DNA of 64,000 nucleotides, taken from positions 495,501 through 559,500 of the forward strand of contig NC_015703.1 of the NCBI RefSeq assembly GCF_000218895.1. Direction: 5' to 3'. A program made the translations under genes and the position numbers. This DNA is from Runella slithyformis DSM 19594 (lineage in GTDB: Bacteria; Bacteroidota; Bacteroidia; Cytophagales; Spirosomataceae). The notes under the pieces are model-generated. The model was not told where the DNA came from. It made no database searches and saw only the letters and a list, made by a program, of their open reading frames with translations. Below are positions 45,110 to 53,850 of the stretch, one piece after another. Each line of letters starts with the position of its first letter. Positions within the stretch are counted from its first letter, which is position 1.

Positions 45110-45290
45110 TTATTTTTGGGCCGGCAGGCTTTTTCCTTCTGCTATAACCGTGTAACAGCGCTTGCGCTTGCCCCCACGCTCGTTGGTAGCTTCGCCAACT
45201 TCTGAGGTTACCCATCCTTTGTTTTCCATCCGTTTGAGGACGGTTTGCACAGCACCAATTGCAGCCGATCGGCCCGGTAGCGGTCTGATC
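45110..45290 (-). pseudogene. C-terminal remnant of a PadR-type regulator
   Basis: Minus-strand frame ending at a TAA (45110-45112) reads GRSAAIGAVQTVLKRMENKG, then WVTSEVGEATNERGGKRKRC and YTVIAEGK. This matches the wing and following strand of PadR-family winged helices, where ERGGKRKRYYT is characteristic. The helix-turn-helix start is missing and upstream residues do not fit the family. It is therefore a broken fragment, probably without function. Confidence 0.55.
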
Positions 45291-45328
45291 TGCGGCTTGC
45301 GTTTGCCGTCCTTTTATTGTACAAAACA

Positions 45329-46201
45329 TCAGTCTTTATCCTCATAGGATACAAACTCATAAGTAGCATCACTACCCGATACATTAAATCTCAAAAAGCC
45401 CCTTGAACCGTGTGTGTTACCCCGCCATGATGGTCGGCCGGCTATGGCTCCACCGGTTATGTAGTGGGTTTTTCCCGCTATATGTAAGTCCTCAAACCAG
45501 TGAATGTGTCCTTGAAGAACAAACTTGAGGTTATGGTCTTTAAAAAGGGTTAAGACTTCGTTACGGTTAGAAACCGGGGGCTGAGAGAGATAGCCGTTTT
45601 GAGGAGGATGCAGGTCATGGTAAGTTGTAACCAAAGGAATATGGGCAACCACTACCACGGGTGTTTCGGGCTTTACGGAACTGAGGTCATTTTTTATCCA
45701 TTTTAACTGACCTTCATCCACTCTCCCAATATACTTATAGTTATCTACATCCAGAACGTTTAAGACGATAAAATGCCATCCTTTGTGGTTAAATGAATAG
45801 TAGGGGGCACCAAAATATCTCTTAAACATTCCCAGTTTATAGTCAGGATGTGACGAATCCTCCGGACTTTCCTCGTATATTCCAAAGAGGTCGTGGTTTC
45901 CTACGCAATTGTAAACCGGAACTTTAAATCTACGGGTCTGCGTAAGGTAATAGGTAAAAAGGGAATCTCCTTTTGCCCGATTCCCCCGCATAATGTCAAA
46001 AATCTGATCTCCGCCCGAAAGCACAAAATCAGGTTTTAGTTGCGCTATTCGTTGCACTACTTTATTAAATGCTTTTTCTACGACGGGGTCGGGGCGTAGG
46101 TGCATATCAGTCATAAAAACGAAGGAAAAGTTTCCGTTTTGTGCCGAAACCGTTTCTAAACAGAGACAGAAAAACAAAACAAGCAGAAGGTGCTTTATCA
46201 T
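45329..46201 (-). CDS. Calcineurin-like metallophosphoesterase, exported
   Basis: A 290-residue protein with a signal peptide (LLLVLFFCLCLETVSAQ). The binuclear-metal motifs are complete: FMTDMHLRP (D-x-H), LSGGDQIFD (GD), VGNHDLFG (GNHD), VVAHIPLV (H) and LQGHIHWFED (GHxH). Family members cleave phosphomono- or diesters. The signal peptide puts it in the periplasm or outside. It is 51 bases downstream of the molybdenum hydroxylase gene in the same direction. Substrate unknown. Confidence 0.88.
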   Translation of the reverse strand: MIKHLLLVLFFCLCLETVSAQNGNFSFVFMTDMHLRPDPVVEKAFNKVVQRIAQLKPDFVLSGGDQIFDIMRGNRAKGDSLFTYYLTQTRRFKVPVYNCVGNHDLFGIYEESPEDSSHPDYKLGMFKRYFGAPYYSFNHKGWHFIVLNVLDVDNYKYIGRVDEGQLKWIKNDLSSVKPETPVVVVAHIPLVTTYHDLHPPQNGYLSQPPVSNRNEVLTLFKDHNLKFVLQGHIHWFEDLHIAGKTHYITGGAIAGRPSWRGNTHGSRGFLRFNVSGSDATYEFVSYEDKD

Positions 46202-46251
46202 GAAATTACGATTTTTAAAGGTATAACTGAAAAAAGCACGGTTCAGGCTAT

Positions 46252-48387
46252 CTATTTCCCCCCAAGCTTCCCCCCTTTCATCGCTTCTTCTTTGGTAAAA
46301 GGCTGATTGTAAAGACGTTTTCCCGTGGCTTTAAAGAAGGCATTGGCCAAAGCCGCCGCGGCCGGCGGAAGGGCCGGCTCTCCCAAGCCCGTGGGGTTGA
46401 TGGCACTGTCTACAAAATACACTTCTACGTCGGGGATTTCCTTCATGCGGATCAGGCGGTAGGTATCAAAGTTTTTTTGGTCCGGCACGCCGTCTTTGAG
46501 GGTTACTTCGCCGTACAATGCGTGTCCTAGGCCGTCGATGATACCGCCTTTTACCTGCTGGTACGCTCCGCTTAGGTTGACCACCACACCGCAATCGACC
46601 GCCGCGACCATTTTCAGCAATACCGGCTTTCCCTGCTGTATTTCAATCTCGGCCACCTGCGCGATGTACGAGCCATGCGAAAAATAGGCGCTGAAACCCT
46701 GAAACACCTTTTTGTTTTTGCCCCAGCCTGACTTTTCGGCCACCAATTCAATGACGCCCTTCATGCGGTCAATATCGTATTTTACCGCTCCTACGGGCGA
46801 TTTTTTGGCTTTGTCCAAATACGCCAAACGAAACTCAATCGGGTCGCGGTGCGCCGCCTCCGCTACTTCGTCAAAAAAAGACTGCTCCGCAAATCCCAGA
46901 AAATTCTCGGAGGGGGCGCGCCAGGGGCTGGTCGTCACCGGAGATTTATGATCAATGGAATCCACCAAAAAATTCGGCACGGCGCCCGCCGGAAAATGGT
47001 CCGGACGCGTGCTGTTGCCGGAGTTGATGCCCACGCCGCGCATTCTGTACCCGATCCAATTGCCCTCGGCATCCAGGGCCGCCTGAAAGCGGTAGTGCAT
47101 CGCGGGGCGGTATTGTCCGCCCCGCATGTCATCCTCCCGGGTCCACATCACTTTGACGGGAGCTTTTACCCTACTTGACAGTTCGGCCGCTTCCATCGAA
47201 TAGTCCGAGCGCTGTCTGCGGCCGAAGCCGCCGCCCATGCGCGTCATTTGCAGCGCCACTTTCTCCACATCAACCCCTAACAATTTGGCGACATTTTTCC
47301 GGGTATCTTCCGGCAATTGGGCCGGCCCGATCAATTCAACGCCGTCATTTCGTACGTGCGCGAAGAAATTCATGGGTTCCATGCAGGCGTGGGATAAAAA
47401 AGGCGCCCGGTATTCGCGCGTGATCACCTTGGCCGCGGTTTTAAAAACGGCATCCACGTCACCATCTTTGCGCGAGGGTTTTACGTCTTCTTTGTCCAAC
47501 AGTTGTTTCATCAGGCGTTCATGGTCGGTCGTACTTTCCACGGTGCCGTCGGGTTCGTATTCCACTTTCAGAACTTTGCGGGCTTTGGTGACCTGCCACG
47601 TCGATTTGCCCAACACCGCCACTTTATCTTTGAAAACGACCACGTCCACGATCCCGGGCATGGCCTTGGCGGCGGCGGTATCTACCGACTTTATTTTGGT
47701 CCCAAACGGCGGACGTTCGATCATGGCCAATACCATTCCTTCGCGGTAAATGTCCAGGCCATACAGAGGTTTTCCCGTGATCATCTCGGCGTTATCGACG
47801 TTGTGAATGGGTTTACCAATGAGTTTATAGTCTTTTTTCTCTTTGAATTTTACCTCCGTCGGTACCGGCATCGCCGCCGCTTCCGTAGCCAATGCACCGT
47901 AGTTGAGTTTACGGCCCGTTTCTTTGTGCCATACGTATCCGTTTTCGGTGGTCAACGATGCCGAAGAAACATTCCAGCGCTTGGCAGCGGCTTCCATCAG
48001 CATCTGCCGAGCGGTAGCGCCGGCCTTGCGCAAGCGGTCCCATGAATGCTGCATGGCGCCGCTTCCGGCCGTGGCCTGACGGTTGAACTTTTGCGTATCC
48101 AAATTGGCCTGCACTACTTTCACGTTCTTCCAATCCGCGTCCAACTCCTCCGCCACGATCATCGGAAAAGACGTTTTGATGTTTTGCCCTACTTCGGGGT
48201 TGGGTGACAAAATGGTGATGACGTTATCGGGAGAGATGGAAAGGTAACTGTTAAACGAAACCTCTCCTGCGGCGCTGCCGGTGAGCGGAGACGCGGGTGC
48301 GTCAGTCCACCGAAAGCTTAGCAGAAACCCGCCTCCCGCGATGGCAGAGGCCTTTATAAAATCTCTTCTGGTTGATTTTGAAGACAT
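46252..48387 (-). CDS. Molybdopterin-binding subunit of a periplasmic xanthine-oxidase-family hydroxylase
   Basis: A 711-residue large subunit of the IorB/aldehyde oxidoreductase type. The start at 48387 begins MSSKSTRRDFIKASAIAGGG, a twin-arginine signal, so the enzyme is exported folded. Landmarks are ITGKPLYGLDIYREGMVLAM, the cofactor loop TRMGGGFGRRQRSDYSMEA and the active-site Glu in TGLGEPALPPAAAA. These enzymes hydroxylate aldehydes or N-heterocycles with water as the oxygen source. The [2Fe-2S] partner is the upstream gene; no FAD subunit or cytochrome subunit is next to it, so electrons must go to another carrier. Confidence 0.9.
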   Translation of the reverse strand: MSSKSTRRDFIKASAIAGGGFLLSFRWTDAPASPLTGSAAGEVSFNSYLSISPDNVITILSPNPEVGQNIKTSFPMIVAEELDADWKNVKVVQANLDTQKFNRQATAGSGAMQHSWDRLRKAGATARQMLMEAAAKRWNVSSASLTTENGYVWHKETGRKLNYGALATEAAAMPVPTEVKFKEKKDYKLIGKPIHNVDNAEMITGKPLYGLDIYREGMVLAMIERPPFGTKIKSVDTAAAKAMPGIVDVVVFKDKVAVLGKSTWQVTKARKVLKVEYEPDGTVESTTDHERLMKQLLDKEDVKPSRKDGDVDAVFKTAAKVITREYRAPFLSHACMEPMNFFAHVRNDGVELIGPAQLPEDTRKNVAKLLGVDVEKVALQMTRMGGGFGRRQRSDYSMEAAELSSRVKAPVKVMWTREDDMRGGQYRPAMHYRFQAALDAEGNWIGYRMRGVGINSGNSTRPDHFPAGAVPNFLVDSIDHKSPVTTSPWRAPSENFLGFAEQSFFDEVAEAAHRDPIEFRLAYLDKAKKSPVGAVKYDIDRMKGVIELVAEKSGWGKNKKVFQGFSAYFSHGSYIAQVAEIEIQQGKPVLLKMVAAVDCGVVVNLSGAYQQVKGGIIDGLGHALYGEVTLKDGVPDQKNFDTYRLIRMKEIPDVEVYFVDSAINPTGLGEPALPPAAAALANAFFKATGKRLYNQPFTKEEAMKGGKLGGK

Positions 48388-48396
48388 GGATGTAGG

Positions 48397-48430
48397 GAAT
48401 GACGAATGAACGAATGACGAGTTACGAATG
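48397..48430. repeat. ATTCGTC-family intergenic repeat, copy f
   Basis: GAATGACGAATGAACGAATG followed by ACGAGTTACGAATG, in the gap between the two hydroxylase subunit genes, just ahead of the large subunit's start. Confidence 0.75.
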
Positions 48431-48462
48431 GGGTTGCTTACACCATCCAATTCGTTTCAGTA

Positions 48463-48924
48463 TTATTTGCGTTTGGCGGCGGCGAGGGCGACGGCTTCAC
48501 GGATGCGGTGATAGGTGCCGCAACGGCAGATGTTGCCGTTCATGGCCTCTTCGATCTGCTCGGGAGAGGGCTTGGGGTTTTTGTTTAGGAAAGCCGCTGC
48601 GGTCATGATTTGCCCCGCCTGACAATAGCCGCATTGCGGCACATCCATTTCCGACCAGGCTTTCTGCACGGGATGCTCGCCATTGGCCGACAACCCTTCG
48701 ATCGTGGTTACTTTTTGCTTCCCTACCGCCGACACCGGCAATACGCAGGAACGCACCGCCGTACCGTTCAAATGCACCGTACACGCTCCGCACTGCGCAA
48801 TCCCACAACCATATTTGGTGCCGACCAGTCCAAGCGTATCGCGGAGCACCCACAATAGCGGGGTATCTTCTTCGACATCTACGCGGTAGTTCTTTTGATT
48901 GATCTGTAAGGTGTAGATTGCCAT
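48463..48924 (-). CDS. [2Fe-2S] small subunit of the molybdenum hydroxylase
   Basis: A 153-residue protein with two [2Fe-2S] clusters. Cluster one ligands are in [17 protein letters not shown] and RSCVLP; cluster two ligands are in [11 protein letters not shown] and [14 protein letters not shown]. This is the standard IorA/CoxS layout. The start at 48924 ([19 protein letters not shown]) is preferred over an in-frame extension to 48951. It has no signal of its own, so it would be co-exported with the Tat-tagged large subunit 75 bases downstream. Confidence 0.92.
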   Translation of the reverse strand: MAIYTLQINQKNYRVDVEEDTPLLWVLRDTLGLVGTKYGCGIAQCGACTVHLNGTAVRSCVLPVSAVGKQKVTTIEGLSANGEHPVQKAWSEMDVPQCGYCQAGQIMTAAAFLNKNPKPSPEQIEEAMNGNICRCGTYHRIREAVALAAAKRK

Positions 48925-49435
48925 TTTCTTCGTTTTAGGTAATGTAAACAACAGCTGTTATAAGCCTTTGAAAGGGCAAAATCTACTGACTAATCCTTTC
49001 TTTCGTGGAATAATCCCAAGAAAAATAATGAATGGAACACGAACAGGCCGTGAGTAATGCGTCGGTGGTGAGCAGGAAGTGAGGTCAAAGTTGTTGCTTT
49101 TTCAGTTTGTTTCGTCTAAAAAACAAAAAGCCCGTGGTAAACATCTCCATAGACAGCAAAGACAACACTCGAAACATTAAAAGCCCGTTGGATGACTTGT
49201 CACAGGGCGGTGAGGCTTCAGCATTGTTTTTAGCTTCGTAAGCGTAAAAAATTTACTTTTCAGTACCTATCCTTTAGAATACCCTACCGGCGTAAGTTTA
49301 TTTTTATATATTTTTCCAAAGCGATCTATACGGTATAATCGTTTGTCTATACAAAAAAACAATTGCGATACCCTTCGATATCCCAACGCCGTTCTACGGA
49401 TTGTGCCAACCTTACTACTACCATTGGATAACTTT

Positions 49436-49466
49436 TTTAGATGTTTCTTGCAAAGAAACATCTAAA
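49436..49466. repeat. 14-bp stem hairpin
   Basis: TTTAGATGTTTCTT (49436-49449) pairs with 49453-49466 around a three-base GCA loop. It is flanked by T-rich sequence on both strands, so it may terminate transcription in either direction. Confidence 0.65.
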
Positions 49467-49510
49467 GTTTTTACCTTGCTTACAAATTATTAGGCAAGTC
49501 AGCAATCATT

Positions 49511-49563
49511 CACTCAATGAATGAAAATTAGCTGATACTCAACCAATAATCATTCATTGAGTG
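49511..49563. repeat. 14-bp inverted repeat with 25-base spacer
   Basis: CACTCAATGAATGA (49511-49524) is exactly complementary to 49550-49563. It could be an operator pair or a stem-loop. Confidence 0.6.
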
Positions 49564-49835
49564 TACGTCCAATAAATAGTTGGATGACCCGTCCACGTAG
49601 GTGGGTGTCTCACGTTACGTACGACAGCGTAACTGGTTAATAAGTATGGGCCTTAGCGGGTTTACCACGTACTTGGCGACAGGCCAATGTCTCCTGAATG
49701 CGTTTCGTGCGACAGGGCAACGTACTTGGCTATCACCGTCCAACAGCCTAATCGGTTAGTTTACAACCTCCCGCGGCTTGAGCGGATTTTTGCTGCACCG
49801 TCGGCCCACTTCTATGTATCAAATTTATTAGTGAT

Positions 49836-50306
49836 ATGGAAATTGAGTATTACGAGCGTGACGGTATAAATTTCTTAACAGCTAATGCTGTCGCCTATTT
49901 GATGGAGCAAAAGCTCATTGTAGAGGCTCCAAAGGGCGGCTTAATTTTAGGTCCTTCGCACAACGAAGGAGGGGTTAATGTTTTCAGATGGGAAAATGAT
50001 GAATTTCCTATAGTTGCGGAGTTTGAGGGCTGGGAGTATCTAGCAAACCCTTTTTTCACAGCCCAATATTCACAACAGTTAGAAGCCATCAACTCTGAAT
50101 TTGATGGCACTGCTCCATTTACTGAATATGAGATACCCAGCAATATTCAGCTTTTGGATTTGCGTCCAAACCAGCAAGGATTGCGCAAGTGGCTTATTTT
50201 AGGTAAAGCCGCTCAGTGGATTATAAACCGTCATTCGACTCAAAAGCACTTAGATTGGCTCCATAAGACAAATCAAGAAATTTGGGGGTCTATGGTTGGT
50301 AGTTAG
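49836..50306 (+). CDS. Orphan protein with a GxxHxxGG motif
   Basis: A 156-residue protein that I do not recognise as a family. It contains GLILGPSHNEGGVNVFRWE, then IVAEFEGWEYLANPFFTAQY and LEAINSEFDG. The G-x-x-H-x-x-GG stretch followed by an acidic segment recalls a motif seen in phage or mobile-element structural proteins, but the resemblance is short. It is hydrophilic with no signal peptide. It is the only gene in about 2 kb of otherwise non-coding sequence. Codon use looks normal and the frame is the only long one here, so I believe it is real. Confidence 0.55.
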   Translation: MEIEYYERDGINFLTANAVAYLMEQKLIVEAPKGGLILGPSHNEGGVNVFRWENDEFPIVAEFEGWEYLANPFFTAQYSQQLEAINSEFDGTAPFTEYEIPSNIQLLDLRPNQQGLRKWLILGKAAQWIINRHSTQKHLDWLHKTNQEIWGSMVGS

Positions 50307-50895
50307 CTCTGCGGGGTCCACTTACGAGGTACAGGCATCACTCGGAGTAGGCCAGAGCGGCAGCCCAACGCAGGCAAAGGTGTAAAGACGTAACGTACCT
50401 GATTATGGCTTATCTTGCTTCCACCATCAGCCCTTGTGGCCGTTGGGCGGGGTCTTCCGCAGGGCTACTCCGCAGTGAAAATAAACAGAGTATTTGTAAA
50501 ACAGTAAGTGCCAAACCATCTGCTTTGAGACTTTGCAGATGTTTTTCGCCTCCCAAAATGGTTAGCAGCGAATAGGACATCCGTAGCGTATTTTGGAGTG
50601 AAACGATAGAGAAAGTCCGGAAAAGCAGCATCACTCCCGACATTCACCCGGCATCTATTTTTCTCCATCGCTTCAATGATTATCTCGACCGCTTTTTCCG
50701 CGGGGGAGGGCTTTCATTTTTGAATTGTTCGCCTTTGCCGGTGTTTTTGTCTGCAAAAACCGTTGGCGGTGATAAAACCACCAACGACATAATAAAAACC
50801 CCAAATTCAGCATAAATGATCGAAGTACGAACAATGGATTCATTCGTACTTCGTCACCGCGGCGGCGGTCCGCTCGAATAATTCGTCATTTAATT
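50307..50895. other. Non-coding stretch after the orphan gene
   Basis: No gene I can support. The inverted pair GCTCTG (50308) and CAGAGC (around 50365) lies right after the stop. Two overlapping minus-strand frames of 67-77 residues (50410-50668) look like chance. The right edge holds repeat copy g. Confidence 0.45.
50821..50890. repeat. ATTCGTC-family intergenic repeat, copy g
   Basis: CGAAGTACGAA (50821-50831) pairs perfectly with 50843-50853, then a GC-rich GTCACCGCGGCG core (shared with copy c) and ATTCGTCATT. It lies just past the stop of the gene at 50896. Confidence 0.7.
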
Positions 50896-51264
50896 CTATT
50901 CTTTAATCCTCTTAGCCGTGGCCTCAAAGCTCATCAAACTGCCTTTGAGGTTATTATCGTCCACTTTGTCCAAATCAACGGAGATTTCGCCGGCCTGAGA
51001 TGATTCAAAGTAAATGACCAATTTCTTAGCGCTTTCTTCAATTTTGGTAATGGGGCGTTTGTCATCCGCATTGACTAATACACCCGTCAATTTACCGTCC
51101 TTGCGAACAAGGTCCGTGGTAAATTTCACATCGCCTCGGGGTGAACCCAAAACATTTATTTCCCATTTACCGGCGTAAAAATCCGCCGGGGCGGCATTCT
51201 GTGAAACGCCTTTGAAGGCGATTACGAAGAAAATAACGAAGAGAAAAACACTTGCTTTTTTCAT
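50896..51264 (-). CDS. Small exported protein, lipocalin-like in outline
   Basis: A 122-residue protein with a signal peptide (VFLFVIFFVIAFKGVSQ). The rest is a run of short beta-strands: FYAGKWEINVLGSPRGDVKF, TTDLVRKDGKLTGVLVNADD, KLVIYFESSQAGEISVDLD. The K-W-E-I and G-K-L-T-G patterns resemble small lipocalin-like or DUF-type beta-barrel proteins of Bacteroidota. It lies downstream of the large alpha/beta hydrolase gene with a 77-base gap, same strand, so the two are probably co-transcribed. Function unknown. Confidence 0.7.
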   Translation of the reverse strand: MKKASVFLFVIFFVIAFKGVSQNAAPADFYAGKWEINVLGSPRGDVKFTTDLVRKDGKLTGVLVNADDKRPITKIEESAKKLVIYFESSQAGEISVDLDKVDDNNLKGSLMSFEATAKRIKE

Positions 51265-51341
51265 TGTGTCTGCGTTTGGTGCGTTAACACGCCGTCGCCA
51301 CGTTGGTTTAAAGTGTACTGTATTGAAATTGAATAAGTTTA

Positions 51342-53474
51342 CTATTTAACCACGACCCGGACCCGATCCAGGTTTTGAATTCGGGCAAAGGGGGTTTCCC
51401 TATCGCCGTTTCGATGAGTGGCAACCCGAAGCGTCGGGAAAAACGTACCCGATTTTGAGAAAGAATGTTTGCCTTTAACAATTGCTTTATCGCCTGATTT
51501 GTTAATTTTCAGTTGGGTCAAATCCGCTTTTTCCGCAAAAGTACCTTCCCCTTCAAAATCCCATTCAAGGACCACAATTTTTCCGGTATTCACCGGCAGT
51601 TCGATGGTACCTTCAAATTCGATTGGTTTGCCTATTTTTGCTTCAAGACGTTTACCTCCCGATACCTTTAAATCGACAATGGGTTGAATTCCTTTTCGCT
51701 CGGCAGCCATAGCGGGCACAATGACCTGTCCGTCTTCGATTTTATAAGAAGTGCTTGCCGGCGGAACAACGCCCTTTTCGACCCAGGCACTCAGGTCGCG
51801 CAATGCCTGCTGCAATACGCCGAGGTAGCTGACGGTACGGGTGGGGTCTTCCTGTTTTGACAAATCACCGTGAAGGGCGCGGTCGGTAAACCAAACCCTG
51901 AAATGACGGTCAGTGCTATCCCCAAAATGCTCTTTGACTTTGGTACGGTACCAGTCTGCCTGCCAGGGAAATGCCTCCCGATCCCACAAGGATTCGAGCA
52001 AAATCATTTTACCCTTAAATTTTCCGTTGGGCAATACCCCGGAGGCTGATTGGGTAAATAATGGCCCTAATAACATAGGCCGTTGCGGATACAAAGGTTT
52101 ACCCTCTGCATCACGGAATTGGTCCCACACTTTGTATTCTTTCCCCGGCACCTGATGGCGGTGATAATATTGCGAAGCCAGAAAATTGGAGTTATCTACG
52201 TATACTTCATCTCCGGGTCTTATTTTGACCAACACGGAGGGATCCACAGGGCCAAAAACGACTTTATCGCCCTCTGCTTTCATCAACTGAATCGTTTTGC
52301 CGGCAGCAGCCCCTGATTTTATCACCAAATCGCCCCCCATAAAATTTACGTTAGGCAATACATCTTCTAACTGAAATGCAACGGGCATGGTACCTTCTAC
52401 GCCCCCCATGCTTTTCCAGGCAAGGTCAGCGGAGCCCCTTTCTCCTGCGGAAACGGGCTCTTTCAAACCCAATTGTATCGCTTCGTCAAGCGCGATTCCT
52501 GCTTTTATTTTGGAGGCTTTTTGAAGTCGGGCTTTTACCAAGGATTCGGATGGATTCGCGCCAAAATAGCCTTTCTCTTTCCAAAACGCATCAAAATAGG
52601 TTCTATCAGCCCTTACGACACCCTGATACAGCGCAATAAATCCATGAACGCCCATGGTTTTATACCCAAACCACGATTGAGGAGGAAAACCCATTTTGGT
52701 TACTTCCTGCAATACCGCTTTTTCTTCGTCATTCAACCCCGCGTACATATCTCCGCTCCCGCCTGCCTCTACGGCATCAATGATTTGGGGCAGTTTATCA
52801 TTCAGCACCCGCATAGCCTGCATGCGCACCGAAAAAACATTAGGAATCGCCATCGGCGAACCTACCACATACGGCACTGCGCCGTCCCATACACCTTCGG
52901 TATTTTCGATGCTGCCGATGGTTCGATACGCCCCGCCACTGCCGCCAAAAGCGTAGCCATAGGTACGATGATTTCCGAAAAGTTTGAGGGCAAGGGTTTT
53001 TGAAAATCGGGCGGCGGCAGCATTGGCTTTGTAGGCTCCGATCGTTGGGTCAGCAGAAAAATTCGGTTTTGAAAAATCCACTTTTCCTCCACCGTTTGTT
53101 TCAATAAAGTACGCTCCGCTTTTGAGAGAAAAGCTTATTTTATCGTCTTCACCTGAGGCTCCCTGCGAAAGGTTTTCATTGTCGGGAAAAGGGGTGATGT
53201 ATTGAAAAAAGTGGCCTTTATACGCTTTTTTTTCGGGAAAATAGAAGGAAAAGCGCGTTTCTGTACCCCTAAAGCCACCATGGATATAATGATGTCGAAT
53301 CGGTTTATCCCGCCATTCGTCAATATCAATGTAGGGGTTATTGAAAAGCGTATCTGCGCCGGCTTCATCAGGGATAATCTTACTCTTTTTGTTGCTGCCG
53401 AATGTGCTTCCCCAACTCAGAAGGAGGAGCAACGAACAGGCAAATATATACAATACAGTCCTTTTTAAATTCAT
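51342..53474 (-). CDS. Large secreted alpha/beta hydrolase (tannase-like) with C-terminal PKD-like domain
   Basis: A 710-residue exported protein. After the signal peptide, residues ~55-180 lead to TYGYAFGGSGGAYRTIGSIE, a nucleophile elbow with Ser179. Further parts of the hydrolase fold include GVWDGAVPYVVGSP, LLGPLFTQSASGVLPNGKFK and DRHFRVWFTDRALHGD (candidate acid/His region). Residues ~610-705 form a PKD-like beta-sandwich (IEFEGTIELP, VVLEWDFEGEGTF, HSFSKSGTFFPTLRV). Tannase/feruloyl-esterase relatives cleave aromatic esters, which is a guess here. The promoter region upstream holds a perfect TAccTTTG box and an operator-like inverted repeat shared with the divergent Nudix regulator. 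Confidence 0.7.
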   Translation of the reverse strand: MNLKRTVLYIFACSLLLLLSWGSTFGSNKKSKIIPDEAGADTLFNNPYIDIDEWRDKPIRHHYIHGGFRGTETRFSFYFPEKKAYKGHFFQYITPFPDNENLSQGASGEDDKISFSLKSGAYFIETNGGGKVDFSKPNFSADPTIGAYKANAAAARFSKTLALKLFGNHRTYGYAFGGSGGAYRTIGSIENTEGVWDGAVPYVVGSPMAIPNVFSVRMQAMRVLNDKLPQIIDAVEAGGSGDMYAGLNDEEKAVLQEVTKMGFPPQSWFGYKTMGVHGFIALYQGVVRADRTYFDAFWKEKGYFGANPSESLVKARLQKASKIKAGIALDEAIQLGLKEPVSAGERGSADLAWKSMGGVEGTMPVAFQLEDVLPNVNFMGGDLVIKSGAAAGKTIQLMKAEGDKVVFGPVDPSVLVKIRPGDEVYVDNSNFLASQYYHRHQVPGKEYKVWDQFRDAEGKPLYPQRPMLLGPLFTQSASGVLPNGKFKGKMILLESLWDREAFPWQADWYRTKVKEHFGDSTDRHFRVWFTDRALHGDLSKQEDPTRTVSYLGVLQQALRDLSAWVEKGVVPPASTSYKIEDGQVIVPAMAAERKGIQPIVDLKVSGGKRLEAKIGKPIEFEGTIELPVNTGKIVVLEWDFEGEGTFAEKADLTQLKINKSGDKAIVKGKHSFSKSGTFFPTLRVATHRNGDRETPFARIQNLDRVRVVVK

Positions 53475-53539
53475 CGCTCAAAAGGTTGATTATGAAAGCA
53501 TTTTGATCTCGAAACAGGTTACATTCAAGCCTGACAGGA

Positions 53540-53547
53540 CAAAGGTA
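53540..53547 (-). promoter_or_regulatory. Bacteroidota -7 box for the alpha/beta hydrolase gene
   Basis: Minus-strand TACCTTTG, a perfect TAnnTTTG, 66 bases ahead of the start at 53474. The operator-like repeat covers the place where the -33 element would be. Confidence 0.6.
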
Positions 53548-53563
53548 GAAAATAAAAAACTCT

Positions 53564-53584
53564 ATTGTATATTTATTATACAAT
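53564..53584. promoter_or_regulatory. Operator-like inverted repeat between divergent genes
   Basis: ATTGTATA (53564-53571), five bases, TATACAAT (53577-53584): a perfect 8-5-8 repeat. A further ATTGTATA half-site is at 53597-53604. It lies midway between two outward-facing TACCTTTG boxes. Confidence 0.65.
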
Positions 53585-53602
53585 AATTTTCATCCAATTG
53601 TA

Positions 53603-53610
53603 TACCTTTG
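53603..53610 (+). promoter_or_regulatory. Bacteroidota -7 box for the Nudix regulator gene
   Basis: TACCTTTG, a perfect TAnnTTTG, about 240 bases ahead of the regulator start, overlapping the extra operator half-site. Confidence 0.5.
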
Positions 53611-53850
53611 AAGTATCATCCCTATTTCACTTATTTTCCCTTAAAATCAACCTGAAATGACTTTGGAAATTTTCAATACTTTTGGGAAGCTTGATAAAGA
53701 ATGCAGGACAGTCAGGTGGGTATAGAACTTGCCTAAGAAGTACGTTTGACCGTAACTTTGTCATTCTCCGGCACCGCACAGGCACCCATCATTAAGCGCT
53801 GACTGTCCGTTTATTTTACAATGTTCTTATTTTTCCCGAACCGAATTTTT

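Larger units (their letters stand above)
48925..49835. other. Non-coding, hairpin-rich stretch upstream of an orphan gene
   Basis: About 900 bases with no convincing gene. It holds two perfect 14-bp inverted repeats (49436-49466 and 49511-49563) and, between 49590 and 49800, several short stems such as GTTACG/CGTAAC and TTGGC/GCCAA with recurring ACGTACTTGGC words. A structured RNA or the edge of a mobile segment is possible. A 64-residue minus-strand frame at 49267-49461 is basic but unrecognisable, and I did not call it. Confidence 0.45.

Noticed and set aside
49267-49461. 64-residue minus-strand frame, basic in character
   Set aside because: No recognisable motif, no neighbours to support it, and part of it translates a hairpin arm.
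50300-50400. Possible integron attC site after the orphan gene
   Set aside because: GTTAGCT and GCCCAAC flank a palindromic stretch, but in the wrong order (GTT first, AAC last), the first word misses the GTTRRRY consensus, and no integrase is present.
50410-50668. Two overlapping minus-strand frames of 77 and 67 residues
   Set aside because: They overlap in different frames, have no family features and no start context.
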